Shown here piece after piece: positions 51,630 through 60,432 of a stretch of 64,000 nt of DNA. Below the pieces are notes generated by a model. That model ran no database searches. It was not told where the DNA came from and saw only the letters and a list, made by a program, of their open reading frames with translations. The stretch comes from an uncultured Mediterranea sp. (lineage in GTDB: Bacteria > Bacteroidota > Bacteroidia > Bacteroidales > Bacteroidaceae). The stretch is taken from the NCBI RefSeq assembly GCF_902493215.1, contig NZ_CABUOL010000004.1, forward strand, positions 124,001 through 188,000, written 5' to 3'. A program made the translations under genes and the position numbers. Positions within the stretch are counted from its first letter, which is position 1; each line of letters starts with the position of its first letter.

Positions 51630-52673
51630 TCAGTTGTTCTCCGGGCGGAGCTTGCGGACGGTAACGGCCGTCTGCCACATTTCGCTCTCGCGCAGAGCTT
51701 TCAGCTCGTCGTTCAGCTTCTCGCGATAATCGGGTTTGGAATTGCTGTCGATGGAAATCTGAGCTTCGTTACCACACTTCACGCTTTCGTACAGTTTCTG
51801 CATAACGGGCTTGATGGCATCGTGGAACGGGCCCATCCAGTCGAGGGCACCACGCTGGGCAGTAGTAGAGCAGTTGGCATACATCCAGTCCATACCGTTC
51901 TTGGCAAAAAGAGGCATCAGCGACTGAGTCAGCTCCTCAACGGTTTCGTTGAAGGCTTCGGAAGGTGTATGGCCGTTCTCACGGAGCACTTCGTACTGAG
52001 CCAGCAACAGACCCTGGATAGCACCCATCAGCGAACCACGCTCACCGGTGAGATCGGAAGTAGCCTCACGCTGGAAAGTCGTCTCAAACAGATAGCCCGA
52101 ACCGATACCGATACCCAAAGCCAACGTACGGTCCATAGCCTTGCCTGTAGCGTCCTGGTAGATAGCGTAAGAGCTGTTCAAGCCACGGCCTTCGAGGAAC
52201 ATGGTGCGGAGCGACGTACCCGACCCCTTCGGTGCCACCATGATCACATCAATATCTTTGGGAGGAACCACGCCTGTACGGTCGTTCCAAGTAATGGCAA
52301 AACCATGAGAGAAATAAAGCGCCTTGCCAGCCGTGAGGTGCGGCTTCAGTGTGGGCCATACGGACATAACAGCTGCATCGGAGAGCAAGCACATCACGAT
52401 GGTGCCTTTCTCGGCTGCTTCTTCAATGCCGAACAAGGTTTCGCCGGGTACCCATCCGTCGGCAATCGCTTTCTCAAAAGTCTTGCCAGGACGCTGGCCG
52501 ACGATGACGTTGAAACCGTTATCGCGCAGGTTGCAAGCCTGACCAGGACCCTGTACACCATATCCGATTACTGCAATAGTTTCGTCTTTCAAAATCTCAC
52601 GTGCCTTTTCCAAGGGAAACTCTTCGCGGGTCATCACATTTTCGATAACACCGCCAAAATTCAATTGTGCCAT
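51630..52673 (-). CDS. ilvC: Ketol-acid reductoisomerase
   Basis: A 347-residue enzyme of valine, leucine and isoleucine synthesis. The Rossmann motif is AVIGYGVQGPGQACNLRDNG (about 35-54), and the class I Mg site is in the C-terminal knotted domain. The GQRPG loop suggests NADPH or NADH specificity cannot be told from the short loop alone. I chose MAQLNFGGVIE at 52673; the frame upstream adds 19 residues that are not usual. It is the last gene of the ilv operon, 49 nt after the thioesterase gene. Confidence 0.96.
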   Translation of the reverse strand: MAQLNFGGVIENVMTREEFPLEKAREILKDETIAVIGYGVQGPGQACNLRDNGFNVIVGQRPGKTFEKAIADGWVPGETLFGIEEAAEKGTIVMCLLSDAAVMSVWPTLKPHLTAGKALYFSHGFAITWNDRTGVVPPKDIDVIMVAPKGSGTSLRTMFLEGRGLNSSYAIYQDATGKAMDRTLALGIGIGSGYLFETTFQREATSDLTGERGSLMGAIQGLLLAQYEVLRENGHTPSEAFNETVEELTQSLMPLFAKNGMDWMYANCSTTAQRGALDWMGPFHDAIKPVMQKLYESVKCGNEAQISIDSNSKPDYREKLNDELKALRESEMWQTAVTVRKLRPENN

Positions 52674-52722
52674 TGTTGTTATTGTTTTTATTTGTGGCTT
52701 TCGCCCGGTTAATATATATCTT

Positions 52723-53466
52723 TTATTCAAATATCAGTTTTGCACGGCATACGGTTTCATCGCCGTTCTTCTTCACTTCCACGCCGTAGACGCCGTTACC
52801 GTCGTCATCGAGGTAGAAAGAAAGGGTGTCGCCATAGTAACTTTCGGCCACGTAGGCCATCTCGAAACGGCGGATGCGCTGCGTCCGATACTTCTCCAGC
52901 GGGAAGAGGTCGAGGATGTGCTCGATGTAGCGGATACTGTTCACATGGCCGTTGATGTCGATGTCGCTATACTTGGCCGTGAGCGAAGCGACCGGCTCGG
53001 TGGCCATCACCTTGATGCGTGAAGGCTTCTCGATGGGGCAAGGTTCGTCGCATACGTAGTTTACAATATCGCCATCGTTGATGGCCAGCAAGTCGATGGG
53101 CTTGCGCGTCTGCATGCTGATCATCGCCCACACGGAACGTGCATAACCAATCTTGCGGCCGTCCTTGTCGAGGATGGCAAAGTTACGGTCGGTAAAAAGG
53201 CGGTAGACGTTCTCCACCCACGTCTGTACCGAGAAGGGTTCATATTGCAAGGGCATCTCGTCCATGTCAATAGCCAGACGGGACAGTACCCACGTATAGT
53301 TTTCTTCGTTCAGCTCGGCCATGCCGAAACCACGTTCGGTGGCATGGAAACCCGCACAATTGAGCAGGTGGTTGCCCAGCACCCCCAACGTCAGCCGTCC
53401 GGTAAAGTCTACATGGAAAGGCTCGGCCACGAAGTTATAGGTTCCTATTTTGTTGTTCTCACTCAT
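52723..53466 (-). CDS. Acyl-ACP thioesterase
   Basis: A 247-residue double-hotdog thioesterase of the FatA/FatB-like family, releasing fatty acids from acyl-carrier protein. The first hotdog has FTGRLTLGVLGNHLLNCAG and the second SDIDINGHVNSIRYIEHILD, whose Asn and His are the catalytic residues in relatives. It sits inside the ilv operon and overlaps the ilvN stop by 8 bp. A link may be that branched-chain precursors feed iso- and anteiso-fatty acids in Bacteroides; this is inference. Confidence 0.88.
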   Translation of the reverse strand: MSENNKIGTYNFVAEPFHVDFTGRLTLGVLGNHLLNCAGFHATERGFGMAELNEENYTWVLSRLAIDMDEMPLQYEPFSVQTWVENVYRLFTDRNFAILDKDGRKIGYARSVWAMISMQTRKPIDLLAINDGDIVNYVCDEPCPIEKPSRIKVMATEPVASLTAKYSDIDINGHVNSIRYIEHILDLFPLEKYRTQRIRRFEMAYVAESYYGDTLSFYLDDDGNGVYGVEVKKNGDETVCRAKLIFE

Positions 53467-54028
53467 TGTCTTTCTCCTTTTTATCTTTCAAATATTTTGC
53501 CTCCCGTTCGGCCAGGTACTCGTTGACCCGCTCGAAGCAGCTGGTAGTGATGGCCACACGCCCCGAACGCACAAACTGAAGCACACACCCGAATGCCTGA
53601 AGCTCCTGATAAAGGTGAGTGATGTCGTCACTCACGCCGTTCATCTCGACAATGGAGAAGACAGGGTTCACCTCGACGATGCGGGCGTGGTTCTTGCGGA
53701 TGACCTTCGACACCTCGGGCGTCTGCTCCAGCGCAGGAGTCTCTACCTTGTAGAGGGCTATCTCGTGCTGGTAAATTTCGTCGTCGGTGAAGTAGTGAGC
53801 CTGCAATACATCCATCTTCTTGGTAATCTGCTTCACGACTTTCTCGATGGTGTCCTTATCCGTCCACGCAGTAATGGTGTACTTGTGTACACCTTGAATG
53901 GAAGAAGCGGACACGTTCAGGCTCTCGATATTGATCTGCCTGCGGGTGAACACCGCCGTCACCTGGTTGAGCAAACCGGCAATGTTCTCTGAATGAACAA
54001 TAATGGTATATAATGTCTTGTCAGTCAT
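53459..54028 (-). CDS. ilvN: Acetolactate synthase small subunit
   Basis: A 189-residue regulatory subunit. The N-terminal ACT domain is at about 1-75 (TLYTIIVHSENIAGLLNQVTAVF, the valine-binding region), followed by the second ACT-like domain seen in longer IlvN/IlvH proteins. It activates the large subunit and confers valine feedback. The gene starts 12 nt after ilvB and overlaps the thioesterase. Confidence 0.95.
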   Translation of the reverse strand: MTDKTLYTIIVHSENIAGLLNQVTAVFTRRQINIESLNVSASSIQGVHKYTITAWTDKDTIEKVVKQITKKMDVLQAHYFTDDEIYQHEIALYKVETPALEQTPEVSKVIRKNHARIVEVNPVFSIVEMNGVSDDITHLYQELQAFGCVLQFVRSGRVAITTSCFERVNEYLAEREAKYLKDKKEKDNE

Positions 54029-54040
54029 AGTCTGTATCTT

Positions 54041-55735
54041 TTAGCATTCCAAAAGCATCTGGTTCACCGAACCGCCCGGAGGCGTCATCGGCATTACGTT
54101 ACCCTCTTCTTCCACGCAGGCCTCGAGCAGGAAGGGACCGTCCGTGGCCAGCATTTCGCGGATGGCATCGGCCAACTCCGAACGCTCCATGACGCGGCGC
54201 GAAGGGATGCCGTAGGCGGCGGCTATCTGCATGTAGTCGGGGTTCAACATAGGGGTGAACGAGTAACGGCGGTTGAAGAACATGGCCTGCCACTGGCGCA
54301 CATTGCCCAGATAATTGTTGTTCATCAATATCATCTTGACAGGTGCTTTCTGCTCCATCACCGTACCCAGTTCCTGCAAGTTCATCTGCAGGCCGCCGTC
54401 GCCCATGAAGACGCAGACGGTACGGTCGGGGCGACCGAAGGTGGCTCCAATGGCGGCAGGAAGACCGAAGCCCATCGTGCCCAGTCCGCCGGAAGTGACG
54501 ATGCTGCGCTCACGGGAGTACTTGAAGTAGCGGGCAGACATCATCTGGTTCTGGCCTACGTCGGTCACCAGGATGGCTTCGTTGTTTGTAGCTTCGCTCA
54601 CGGCACGTACCACTTCGCCCATGCTCAGTTCGCGGGTCGTGCGATGGAGTTCGGGACGGATAACCTTCTCTTCCTCCACTTCCTCGTAAGTACGGAAACT
54701 GTCGAGCCATTCCTGATGGGTGGCGGAATTCAGCAGTTCGGTCACAGCAGGGAGCGTCTGCTTGCAATCGCCCAGCACGGCTACGTCGGTCTTGATGTTC
54801 TTGTCTATCTCGGCAGGGTCGATGTCGAAGTGGATGATTTTAGCCTGCGGGGCATAAGTCGCCACGTTGCCCGTCACACGGTCGTCAAAGCGCATGCCCA
54901 CGGCTATCAGCACGTCGCACTTGTTGGTATTGATGTTCGGCCCCAGATTGCCGTGCATGCCCAGCATACCTTTATTCAACGGATGGTCGGAAGGAAGGGC
55001 CGAAAGTCCCAGCAGGGTACGTCCGGCAGGCAATCCGGCTTTCTCGATGAAGGCCCGGAGTTCGGCCTGAGCATTACCCAGTTCTACCCCCTGCCCCACG
55101 AGTACCAACGGGCGCTCGGCGGCATTGATAAGGTCGGCAGCCTCGCGGATAGCTTCCATATCCATGTCGGGCACAGGCTGGTAGCTGCGGATATAGTCGA
55201 CCGTCACGGGAGCATATTCCATCTTGTCCACCTGCGCGTTCTTGGCAAAGTCGAGCACTACAGGTCCCGGACGCCCGCTACGGGCAATGTAGAAGGCACG
55301 CGCCACGGCCCAAGGCACATCTTCGGCCCGACGGATCTGGTAACTCCACTTGGTGATGGGCTGCGTGATACCTACAAGGTCCACTTCCTGAAAGGCATCC
55401 GTACCGAGGAAGCCTGTACCCACCTGCCCGGCAATAACCACGATGGGCGTACTGTCTATCATGGCGTCGGCAATACCGGTAATGGTATTGGTGGCACCCG
55501 GTCCGCTGGTCACGAGGCAGACACCTACCTGACCCGACACGCGGGCAAAACCCTGTGCGGCATGGGTAGCCCCCTGTTCGTGGCGCACCAGGATGTGGTT
55601 CAACGTCTTCCGATGATCGTATAAGGCATCGAACACGGGCATAATGCTGCCGCCCGGATAGCCGAATATAGTCTTTACCCCTTCGTGCTCCAAGGAGCGC
55701 ATCAGGGCTTCTGCGCCTGTAATTGTATCTTTCAT
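54041..55735 (-). CDS. ilvB: Acetolactate synthase large subunit, biosynthetic
   Basis: A 564-residue thiamine-diphosphate enzyme condensing two pyruvates, or pyruvate with 2-oxobutyrate. The catalytic Glu lies in RHEQGATHAAQGFARVSG (about 50-67). The FAD-binding middle domain and the GDGGLQMNLQELGT motif with NNNYLGNVRQWQ (thiamine-diphosphate and Mg binding) are present. Between ilvD and this gene the 84-nt gap is an inverted repeat of ATTGAAAATT words. Confidence 0.96.
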   Translation of the reverse strand: MKDTITGAEALMRSLEHEGVKTIFGYPGGSIMPVFDALYDHRKTLNHILVRHEQGATHAAQGFARVSGQVGVCLVTSGPGATNTITGIADAMIDSTPIVVIAGQVGTGFLGTDAFQEVDLVGITQPITKWSYQIRRAEDVPWAVARAFYIARSGRPGPVVLDFAKNAQVDKMEYAPVTVDYIRSYQPVPDMDMEAIREAADLINAAERPLVLVGQGVELGNAQAELRAFIEKAGLPAGRTLLGLSALPSDHPLNKGMLGMHGNLGPNINTNKCDVLIAVGMRFDDRVTGNVATYAPQAKIIHFDIDPAEIDKNIKTDVAVLGDCKQTLPAVTELLNSATHQEWLDSFRTYEEVEEEKVIRPELHRTTRELSMGEVVRAVSEATNNEAILVTDVGQNQMMSARYFKYSRERSIVTSGGLGTMGFGLPAAIGATFGRPDRTVCVFMGDGGLQMNLQELGTVMEQKAPVKMILMNNNYLGNVRQWQAMFFNRRYSFTPMLNPDYMQIAAAYGIPSRRVMERSELADAIREMLATDGPFLLEACVEEEGNVMPMTPPGGSVNQMLLEC

Positions 55736-55740
55736 TTCTT

Positions 55741-55819
55741 TAATGGATAATGGAGAATTGAAAATGGGAAATTGCCAGCGAAATCACAAGACTATTAATT
55801 TTCAATTCTCAATTTTCAA
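55741..55819. repeat. ATTGAAAATT inverted repeat between ilvD and ilvB
   Basis: The arm GAGAATTGAAAATGGGAAATT and the arm AATTTTCAATTCTCAATTTT make an imperfect AT-rich hairpin filling the gap within the operon. It belongs to the same kind of word-iterated inverted repeats as those at 1766 and 7161. Confidence 0.7.
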
Positions 55820-57619
55820 TTATATAATTCTCACCGCTCCCTTGTCTGCCGAGCTCACCAGGCTGGCGTAGGCCTTCAGCGCCTTGGACACCTCGCGATT
55901 GCGGGTGACGGGCGTCATGGGGCGTGCCGCCAGTTCGGCATCGGTCAGCCGGACGTTGATGGTGCGGTTAGGGATATCTATCTCGATGATGTCGCCGTCC
56001 ACCAGTTTGCCAATGTTGCCGCCGGCTGCCGCTTCGGGCGAGATGTGGCCGATGCTCAGGCCCGACGTACCGCCGCTGAAGCGCCCGTCAGTAATGAGGG
56101 CACACTCCTTTCCCAGGTGACGAGACTTGATATAAGAGGTGGGATAGAGCATCTCCTGCATACCAGGACCGCCCTTGGGACCTTCGTGAGTGATGACCAC
56201 CACGTCGCCGCTCTGCACCTTGCCGCCCAGGATACCTTCGCAGGCTGCTTCCTGCGAGTCAAAGACTTTGGCAGGACCGGTGAACTTCCAGATACTTTCG
56301 TCCACACCGGCAGTCTTTACCACACAACCGTCCTGTGCGATGTTTCCCTTCAACACGGCCAATCCGCCATCCTTGCTGTAGGCATGCTCCAAGTCGCGGA
56401 TGCAGCCTTCGGCACGGTCGGTGTCGTATTCCTTATAACAGTTGTCCTGCGAACCCAGCTTCAGGTTGAACTTGCCGCCGGGAGCGCTGGCGTATTTCTT
56501 CAATGCCTTCTTGCAGACGTTGGGGCTGGTGATGCAATACTGGTCTATCTCTTCGGCCAGCGTCAGGCCGTCCACGCGCTTCACGCTGGTATCCACCAAG
56601 CCGCCCTTGGCCAGCTCGGCCATGATAGCTACGATACCACCTGCACGGTTCACGTCCTGTACATGGAACTTCTGCGTGTTGGGCGCCACCTTGCAGAGAC
56701 AGGGCGTCTTGCGCGACAGCATGTCGATGTCTTCCATCTTGAAATCGGCTCCCGCCTCATGAGCCACGGCCAGCAGGTGGAGCACCGTGTTGGTCGAGCC
56801 ACCCATGGCGATGTCCAGCGTCATGGCGTTGAGGAAAGCCTCGCGCGTGGCAATGCTGCGGGGCAGCACACTCTCGTCGCCGTCCTCATAGTATTTGTAG
56901 GCGTTCTCCACTATCAGCTTGGCGGCGTCCTTGAAGAGCTTCTTACGGTTCTCGTGCGTAGCCACGATGGTACCGTTACCCGGCAGAGCCAGGCCGATGG
57001 CCTCGTTCAGGCAGTTCATGGAGTTGGCGGTGAACATGCCAGAACAGCATCCGCACGTGGGGCAGGCATGCTGCTCAATCTTGGCCACGTCGTCATCGCT
57101 CACCGTCGTGTCGGCCGACTTGATCATGGCATCTATCAGGTCGAGGTGCTGACCCTTCCATTCGCCCGCCTCCATCGGTCCGCCCGAGACGAAGACGGTG
57201 GGGATGTTCAGGCGCATGGCGGCCATGAGCATGCCCGGCGTTATCTTGTCGCAGTTGCTGATGCACACCATGGCATCGGCCTTGTGGGCGTTGACCATGT
57301 ACTCCACGCTGTCGGCTATGATGTCGCGCGAAGGCAGGGAGTAGAGCATGCCGTCGTGTCCCATGGCGATGCCGTCGTCGATGGCGATGGTATTGAACTC
57401 GGCGGCAAAGCAGCCCAGCTTTTCAATCTCTTCCTTGACATACTGGCCGATTTCGTGCAGGTGGACGTGTCCCGGCACAAACTGCGTGAACGAGTTGACG
57501 ATGGCAATGATGGGCTTTCCCATCTGCTCGCGCTTCATGCCGTTGGCCACCCACAACGCACGTGCCCCGGCCATGCGGCGGCCCTGCGTACTGAACGAAC
57601 TGCGTAACTGGTGTTTCAT
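55820..57619 (-). CDS. ilvD: Dihydroxy-acid dehydratase
   Basis: A 599-residue Fe-S dehydratase. The cluster cysteines are in CISNCDKITPGML and HACPTCGCCSGMF, and the C-terminal DGRFSGGTSGLSIGH is conserved. I chose MKHQLRSSFSTQGRR at 57619, the usual start of IlvD; the longer frame to 57676 runs into the terminator hairpin of the leader. It is the first structural gene after the attenuator. Confidence 0.96.
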   Translation of the reverse strand: MKHQLRSSFSTQGRRMAGARALWVANGMKREQMGKPIIAIVNSFTQFVPGHVHLHEIGQYVKEEIEKLGCFAAEFNTIAIDDGIAMGHDGMLYSLPSRDIIADSVEYMVNAHKADAMVCISNCDKITPGMLMAAMRLNIPTVFVSGGPMEAGEWKGQHLDLIDAMIKSADTTVSDDDVAKIEQHACPTCGCCSGMFTANSMNCLNEAIGLALPGNGTIVATHENRKKLFKDAAKLIVENAYKYYEDGDESVLPRSIATREAFLNAMTLDIAMGGSTNTVLHLLAVAHEAGADFKMEDIDMLSRKTPCLCKVAPNTQKFHVQDVNRAGGIVAIMAELAKGGLVDTSVKRVDGLTLAEEIDQYCITSPNVCKKALKKYASAPGGKFNLKLGSQDNCYKEYDTDRAEGCIRDLEHAYSKDGGLAVLKGNIAQDGCVVKTAGVDESIWKFTGPAKVFDSQEAACEGILGGKVQSGDVVVITHEGPKGGPGMQEMLYPTSYIKSRHLGKECALITDGRFSGGTSGLSIGHISPEAAAGGNIGKLVDGDIIEIDIPNRTINVRLTDAELAARPMTPVTRNREVSKALKAYASLVSSADKGAVRII

Positions 57620-57641
57620 CTTTGTTGTTCTCCTTTCAATG

Positions 57642-57721
57642 AAAAAAGCCTTTCTCATCAGTGAGAAAGGCTTCAATAATTATCTTCCGACGTATGAATA
57701 CATACACAAAACCTTTCTCAC
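57642..57721 (-). promoter_or_regulatory. ilv attenuator: alternative antiterminator and terminator
   Basis: Read leftward: segment B GTGAGAAAGG (57721-57712) overlaps the leader-peptide stop. Segment C AAGCCTTTCTCAC is at 57673-57661. Segment D TGAGAAAGGCTT is at 57658-57647, followed by a T-run (57646-57642). C pairs either with B (10 bp, antiterminator) or with D (12 bp, terminator). When the ribosome finishes the peptide it covers B and the terminator forms. When it stalls for lack of charged tRNA, B is free and transcription continues into ilvD. Confidence 0.85.
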
Positions 57722-57792
57722 GCTCTTGATTTCAAGACCACGACGCGAATAATATGCAGGACTGCCAGGTTAATGGATGTATGTAGCATCAT
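57718..57792 (-). CDS. ilv leader peptide
   Basis: A 24-codon frame starting with two ATG codons (57792 or 57789). It reads MMLHTSINLAVL, then HIIRVVV, then LKSRA. Eleven of its 24 residues are Ile, Val or Leu, with the runs Ile-Ile and Val-Val-Val just ahead of the attenuator. Its TGA lies within segment B of the attenuator. This is the classical design for control by isoleucine, valine and leucine tRNA charging. Confidence 0.85.
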   Translation of the reverse strand: MMLHTSINLAVLHIIRVVVLKSRA

Positions 57793-57851
57793 AAGTTTCT
57801 TCTGTTTTTATAAATTGATAAATCGGGTTATCTTTGTTGTTTAACGTGATG

Positions 57852-57882
57852 CAAAGGTAAGGGCTTTTTTATAATATCCAAA
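57852..57882 (-). promoter_or_regulatory. Bacteroides-type promoter of the ilv operon
   Basis: On the minus strand TTTG (57882-57879), exactly 19 nt, TACCTTTG (57859-57852). The start near 57846 leaves about 54 nt to the leader-peptide ATG. Confidence 0.8.
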
Positions 57883-58076
57883 CAGTTTGAAGAAAAAAAT
57901 CATATTTTTCTATAGAATCGTAAGAAAAGGGCAAAGAAAAGTCTCCTTTTATCATCAGAAGCCTGCCAACGGAAGAGCCGGAAACGGCTTCCTGCAGATT
58001 CTCACACAGGAGGAAAGACATGCAGTCACGCCGATTTGCCTCGCAATGAATCCAGCTGATTATCAGCCGAATGCCA

Positions 58077-58274
58077 CTGCAAAACAGCTGCACACCTTTT
58101 GCAGTATCGCTGCAAGGCGCTTGCAGCAACTCTGTAAGGGGCTTGCAGTAACTCTGCAAGGCACTTGCAGTGACTCTGCAAAGGGCTTGCAATATCGCTG
58201 CAAGCGGTCTGCAAAAACACGGCAAGCCGCTTGCTGAACGACAGCAAACGGCTTGCATCAAATATCGGACGGCA
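58077..58274. repeat. 22-bp-period palindromic tandem array (array 8)
   Basis: Nine units begin at 58077, 58099, 58121, 58143, 58165, 58187, 58209, 58231 and 58253, each 22 bp. Most read TTGCAG, a variable middle, CTGCAA, so every unit is an imperfect palindrome; the central six are the best. The array ends 10 bp before the GH2 stop codon. Between it and the ilv promoter (57883-58076) I see nothing else. Confidence 0.88.
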
Positions 58275-58284
58275 GACGGTGGAC

Positions 58285-60405
58285 TTACCAGCCGGCGTGT
58301 TCCTTCTTATGTTCGTAGGAGTCGGCCTGGCGTACACGGTCGCCATTGTAGTTCCATACGATTTCGTCGGTGTATTCCTTGCCATCGGAGGTGATGACGG
58401 CCTTGAGCACGTTGCGCCCTTCGGCCAGGGTCACTTTGTCGAAAACGTAGTGGACATCGGTATAGCCCTTGCGGATGCCTTCCAGCTCCTGGCCGTTCAG
58501 GTAGACGCGGGGCGTGCCGAGGTTAGAGTAAACGGTCACGGAAGTCTCCTTGCGCTCGCGCTCCGTGTTGCGGCGCTGCGTCAGGTAGAGCACAGGTTCC
58601 TTGCTCCAGTTGGCCTTGTACCAGTAGAAAGAGTCCTTGCGCGTCTTGCGGTCGAAGGTAATGAGCCCCTTCATGTTGCGCGCATCCACGCCACCGCGCT
58701 TCCACATGGGCACGGCAAAGTCGAACGTATTCCACAGATAGGATGCCAGGATGTAGGGGTGCTGGGCGATGATGCTCCACTGGTACTCGTGTGTCTTGGT
58801 CTGGAAAGTCTCGGGATAGAAGTCGCTGCCCCAGTTCAGGGCGTCGCCCAGTATCTCCGTCTGATGCTCGATGTTGGCGTCCGCGCCATATTCGGTCAGC
58901 ATCAGCCGCTGCCAGGGATATTCCTTCTCCATCTTCTCGACCCAGGGCTTGATGTCCTGTATCTTCTTCTCGTACCAGCCGAAGTAGCGGTTCATGCCCT
59001 GTATGTCGGTATTCTCGTTGACGGGATGCTCCACATGGCCGTAGCCGTTGACGGCCACCGTATAGCGGTCGGGGTCCTCGAGCTTGCAGAGTTCGTGGAC
59101 AGACTGCGTAAGCGCCGCCGTATAGCCGTGCGGATGATAGACTTCGTTATGGATGCCCCACACATAGATGGAGGGGTGGTTGAAGCTCTGACGTATCAGC
59201 TCGCGCATCTGCTGGTGTACGTTGTCCCACTCCTGCCCCGTGACGCGGTTCACGAAAGGAATCTCGGCCCAGATGACGAGGCCCAGCGTATCGCAACGCG
59301 AGTAAATGTAGTCCGACTGCTGGTAGTGGGCGAAGCGCACGGTCGTGGCTCCCACCTCCATAATCTGTGCCAAGTCGAAGTCGTGCTCCTTATTGGTCAG
59401 CGCGCTGCCCAATCCCCACCAGTCCTGATGGCGGGTAACGCCGTACATGGGATACTTCTTGCCGTTCAGGAAGAAGCCCTTGCCGGCTATGGCTTCGTAC
59501 TTGCGCAAGCCCAGAGGCTGCACCACCTCGTCGATGACCTGCCCGTCCTGCTTCAGGCGAGACACCACCTTATAAAGATAAGGGTCCTCGCGTCCCTGCC
59601 ACAAATGGGGATTGCTGATCTTGAAATGGGAGACATAACTCTGCACACCCTGAGGTGTCAGGTCGAAAGACTGGCGATGCGTCTTGACCAGCTTGCCTTC
59701 GCGGGTATAGATGGCATTCTCCAGCTCCAAAGGAACCGGCGCCAGCGTGGCATTGTCCAGCTTCACCTTGACAGACACCTCGGCCGACTTCTTCGATACA
59801 TTCTTCTGCGTGATGTACACACCTGGCGATGCGCAGTCGTTCACCACGATGTTGCAAGGCTCGGTCACCACCAGCCACACGGGACGGTAGATGCCGCCAT
59901 AGACACCGAACAGGCCGTGGTTGACCGGTATCACGTCGGGCCGCGCCGTATTGTCGGCCTTCACCACGATTTCATTCTCCTCACCATACTTGACCTGTGA
60001 GCCGATTTCGCAGACGAAAGCCGAATAGGCCCCCTTGTGCGTCCCCACCAGATAGCCGTTGACATAGACCTCGGCACACGAGCCTACGCCCTCGAAGCGC
60101 AGGAAGATGCGCTTGCCTTCCAGCGACTTGGGGAAGACATGCTGTTTCCGATAATAGGCCACGCCGGCATAGAAGCTGTTGGTCTTCTTCTGCATGTCGT
60201 CCGCATTCCAGGTGTGGGGCACGGTCACCTTCTCCCAGTCGGCATTCCACTTGGCCGCCATCTGCATGGCATCCGCCGCAAACGGCCCTTTCTTGAATTC
60301 CCATCCGTCGTTGAACGACGTCACATCGCGGGCTTCCGCCTTCAGCGCAAAGCCCAGCAAGCATGCCAGCAATACAGCCGGCAAAAACATACACCGTTTC
60401 TTCAT
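58285..60405 (-). CDS. Glycoside hydrolase family 2 (beta-galactosidase-like)
   Basis: A 706-residue secreted hydrolase with the signal MKKRCMFLPAVLLACLLGFALKAEA (in two parts, MKKRCMFLPAVL and LACLLGFA). GH2 sugar-binding domain, immunoglobulin-like domain and TIM barrel follow in order. The acid/base is the Glu in GIHNEVYH and the nucleophile the Glu in LTEYGADAN. A C-terminal domain follows, as in long GH2 enzymes. I prefer the ATG at 60405; ATGs at 60423 and 60429 are open too. It is the last gene of the glycan operon. GH2 covers galactosidases, glucuronidases and mannosidases, so the sugar is not certain. Confidence 0.88.
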   Translation of the reverse strand: MKKRCMFLPAVLLACLLGFALKAEARDVTSFNDGWEFKKGPFAADAMQMAAKWNADWEKVTVPHTWNADDMQKKTNSFYAGVAYYRKQHVFPKSLEGKRIFLRFEGVGSCAEVYVNGYLVGTHKGAYSAFVCEIGSQVKYGEENEIVVKADNTARPDVIPVNHGLFGVYGGIYRPVWLVVTEPCNIVVNDCASPGVYITQKNVSKKSAEVSVKVKLDNATLAPVPLELENAIYTREGKLVKTHRQSFDLTPQGVQSYVSHFKISNPHLWQGREDPYLYKVVSRLKQDGQVIDEVVQPLGLRKYEAIAGKGFFLNGKKYPMYGVTRHQDWWGLGSALTNKEHDFDLAQIMEVGATTVRFAHYQQSDYIYSRCDTLGLVIWAEIPFVNRVTGQEWDNVHQQMRELIRQSFNHPSIYVWGIHNEVYHPHGYTAALTQSVHELCKLEDPDRYTVAVNGYGHVEHPVNENTDIQGMNRYFGWYEKKIQDIKPWVEKMEKEYPWQRLMLTEYGADANIEHQTEILGDALNWGSDFYPETFQTKTHEYQWSIIAQHPYILASYLWNTFDFAVPMWKRGGVDARNMKGLITFDRKTRKDSFYWYKANWSKEPVLYLTQRRNTERERKETSVTVYSNLGTPRVYLNGQELEGIRKGYTDVHYVFDKVTLAEGRNVLKAVITSDGKEYTDEIVWNYNGDRVRQADSYEHKKEHAGW

Positions 60406-60432
60406 ATTATCTTTGCTTTTCATGATCATCGG

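Noticed and set aside
56045..57607. Long plus-strand frames opposite ilvD, and similarly at 58231-60000 opposite GH2 and 46113-46742 opposite the flavin enzyme
   Set aside because: The minus-strand genes have complete catalytic motifs; the opposing frames are rich in His, Gln and Arg without domains.
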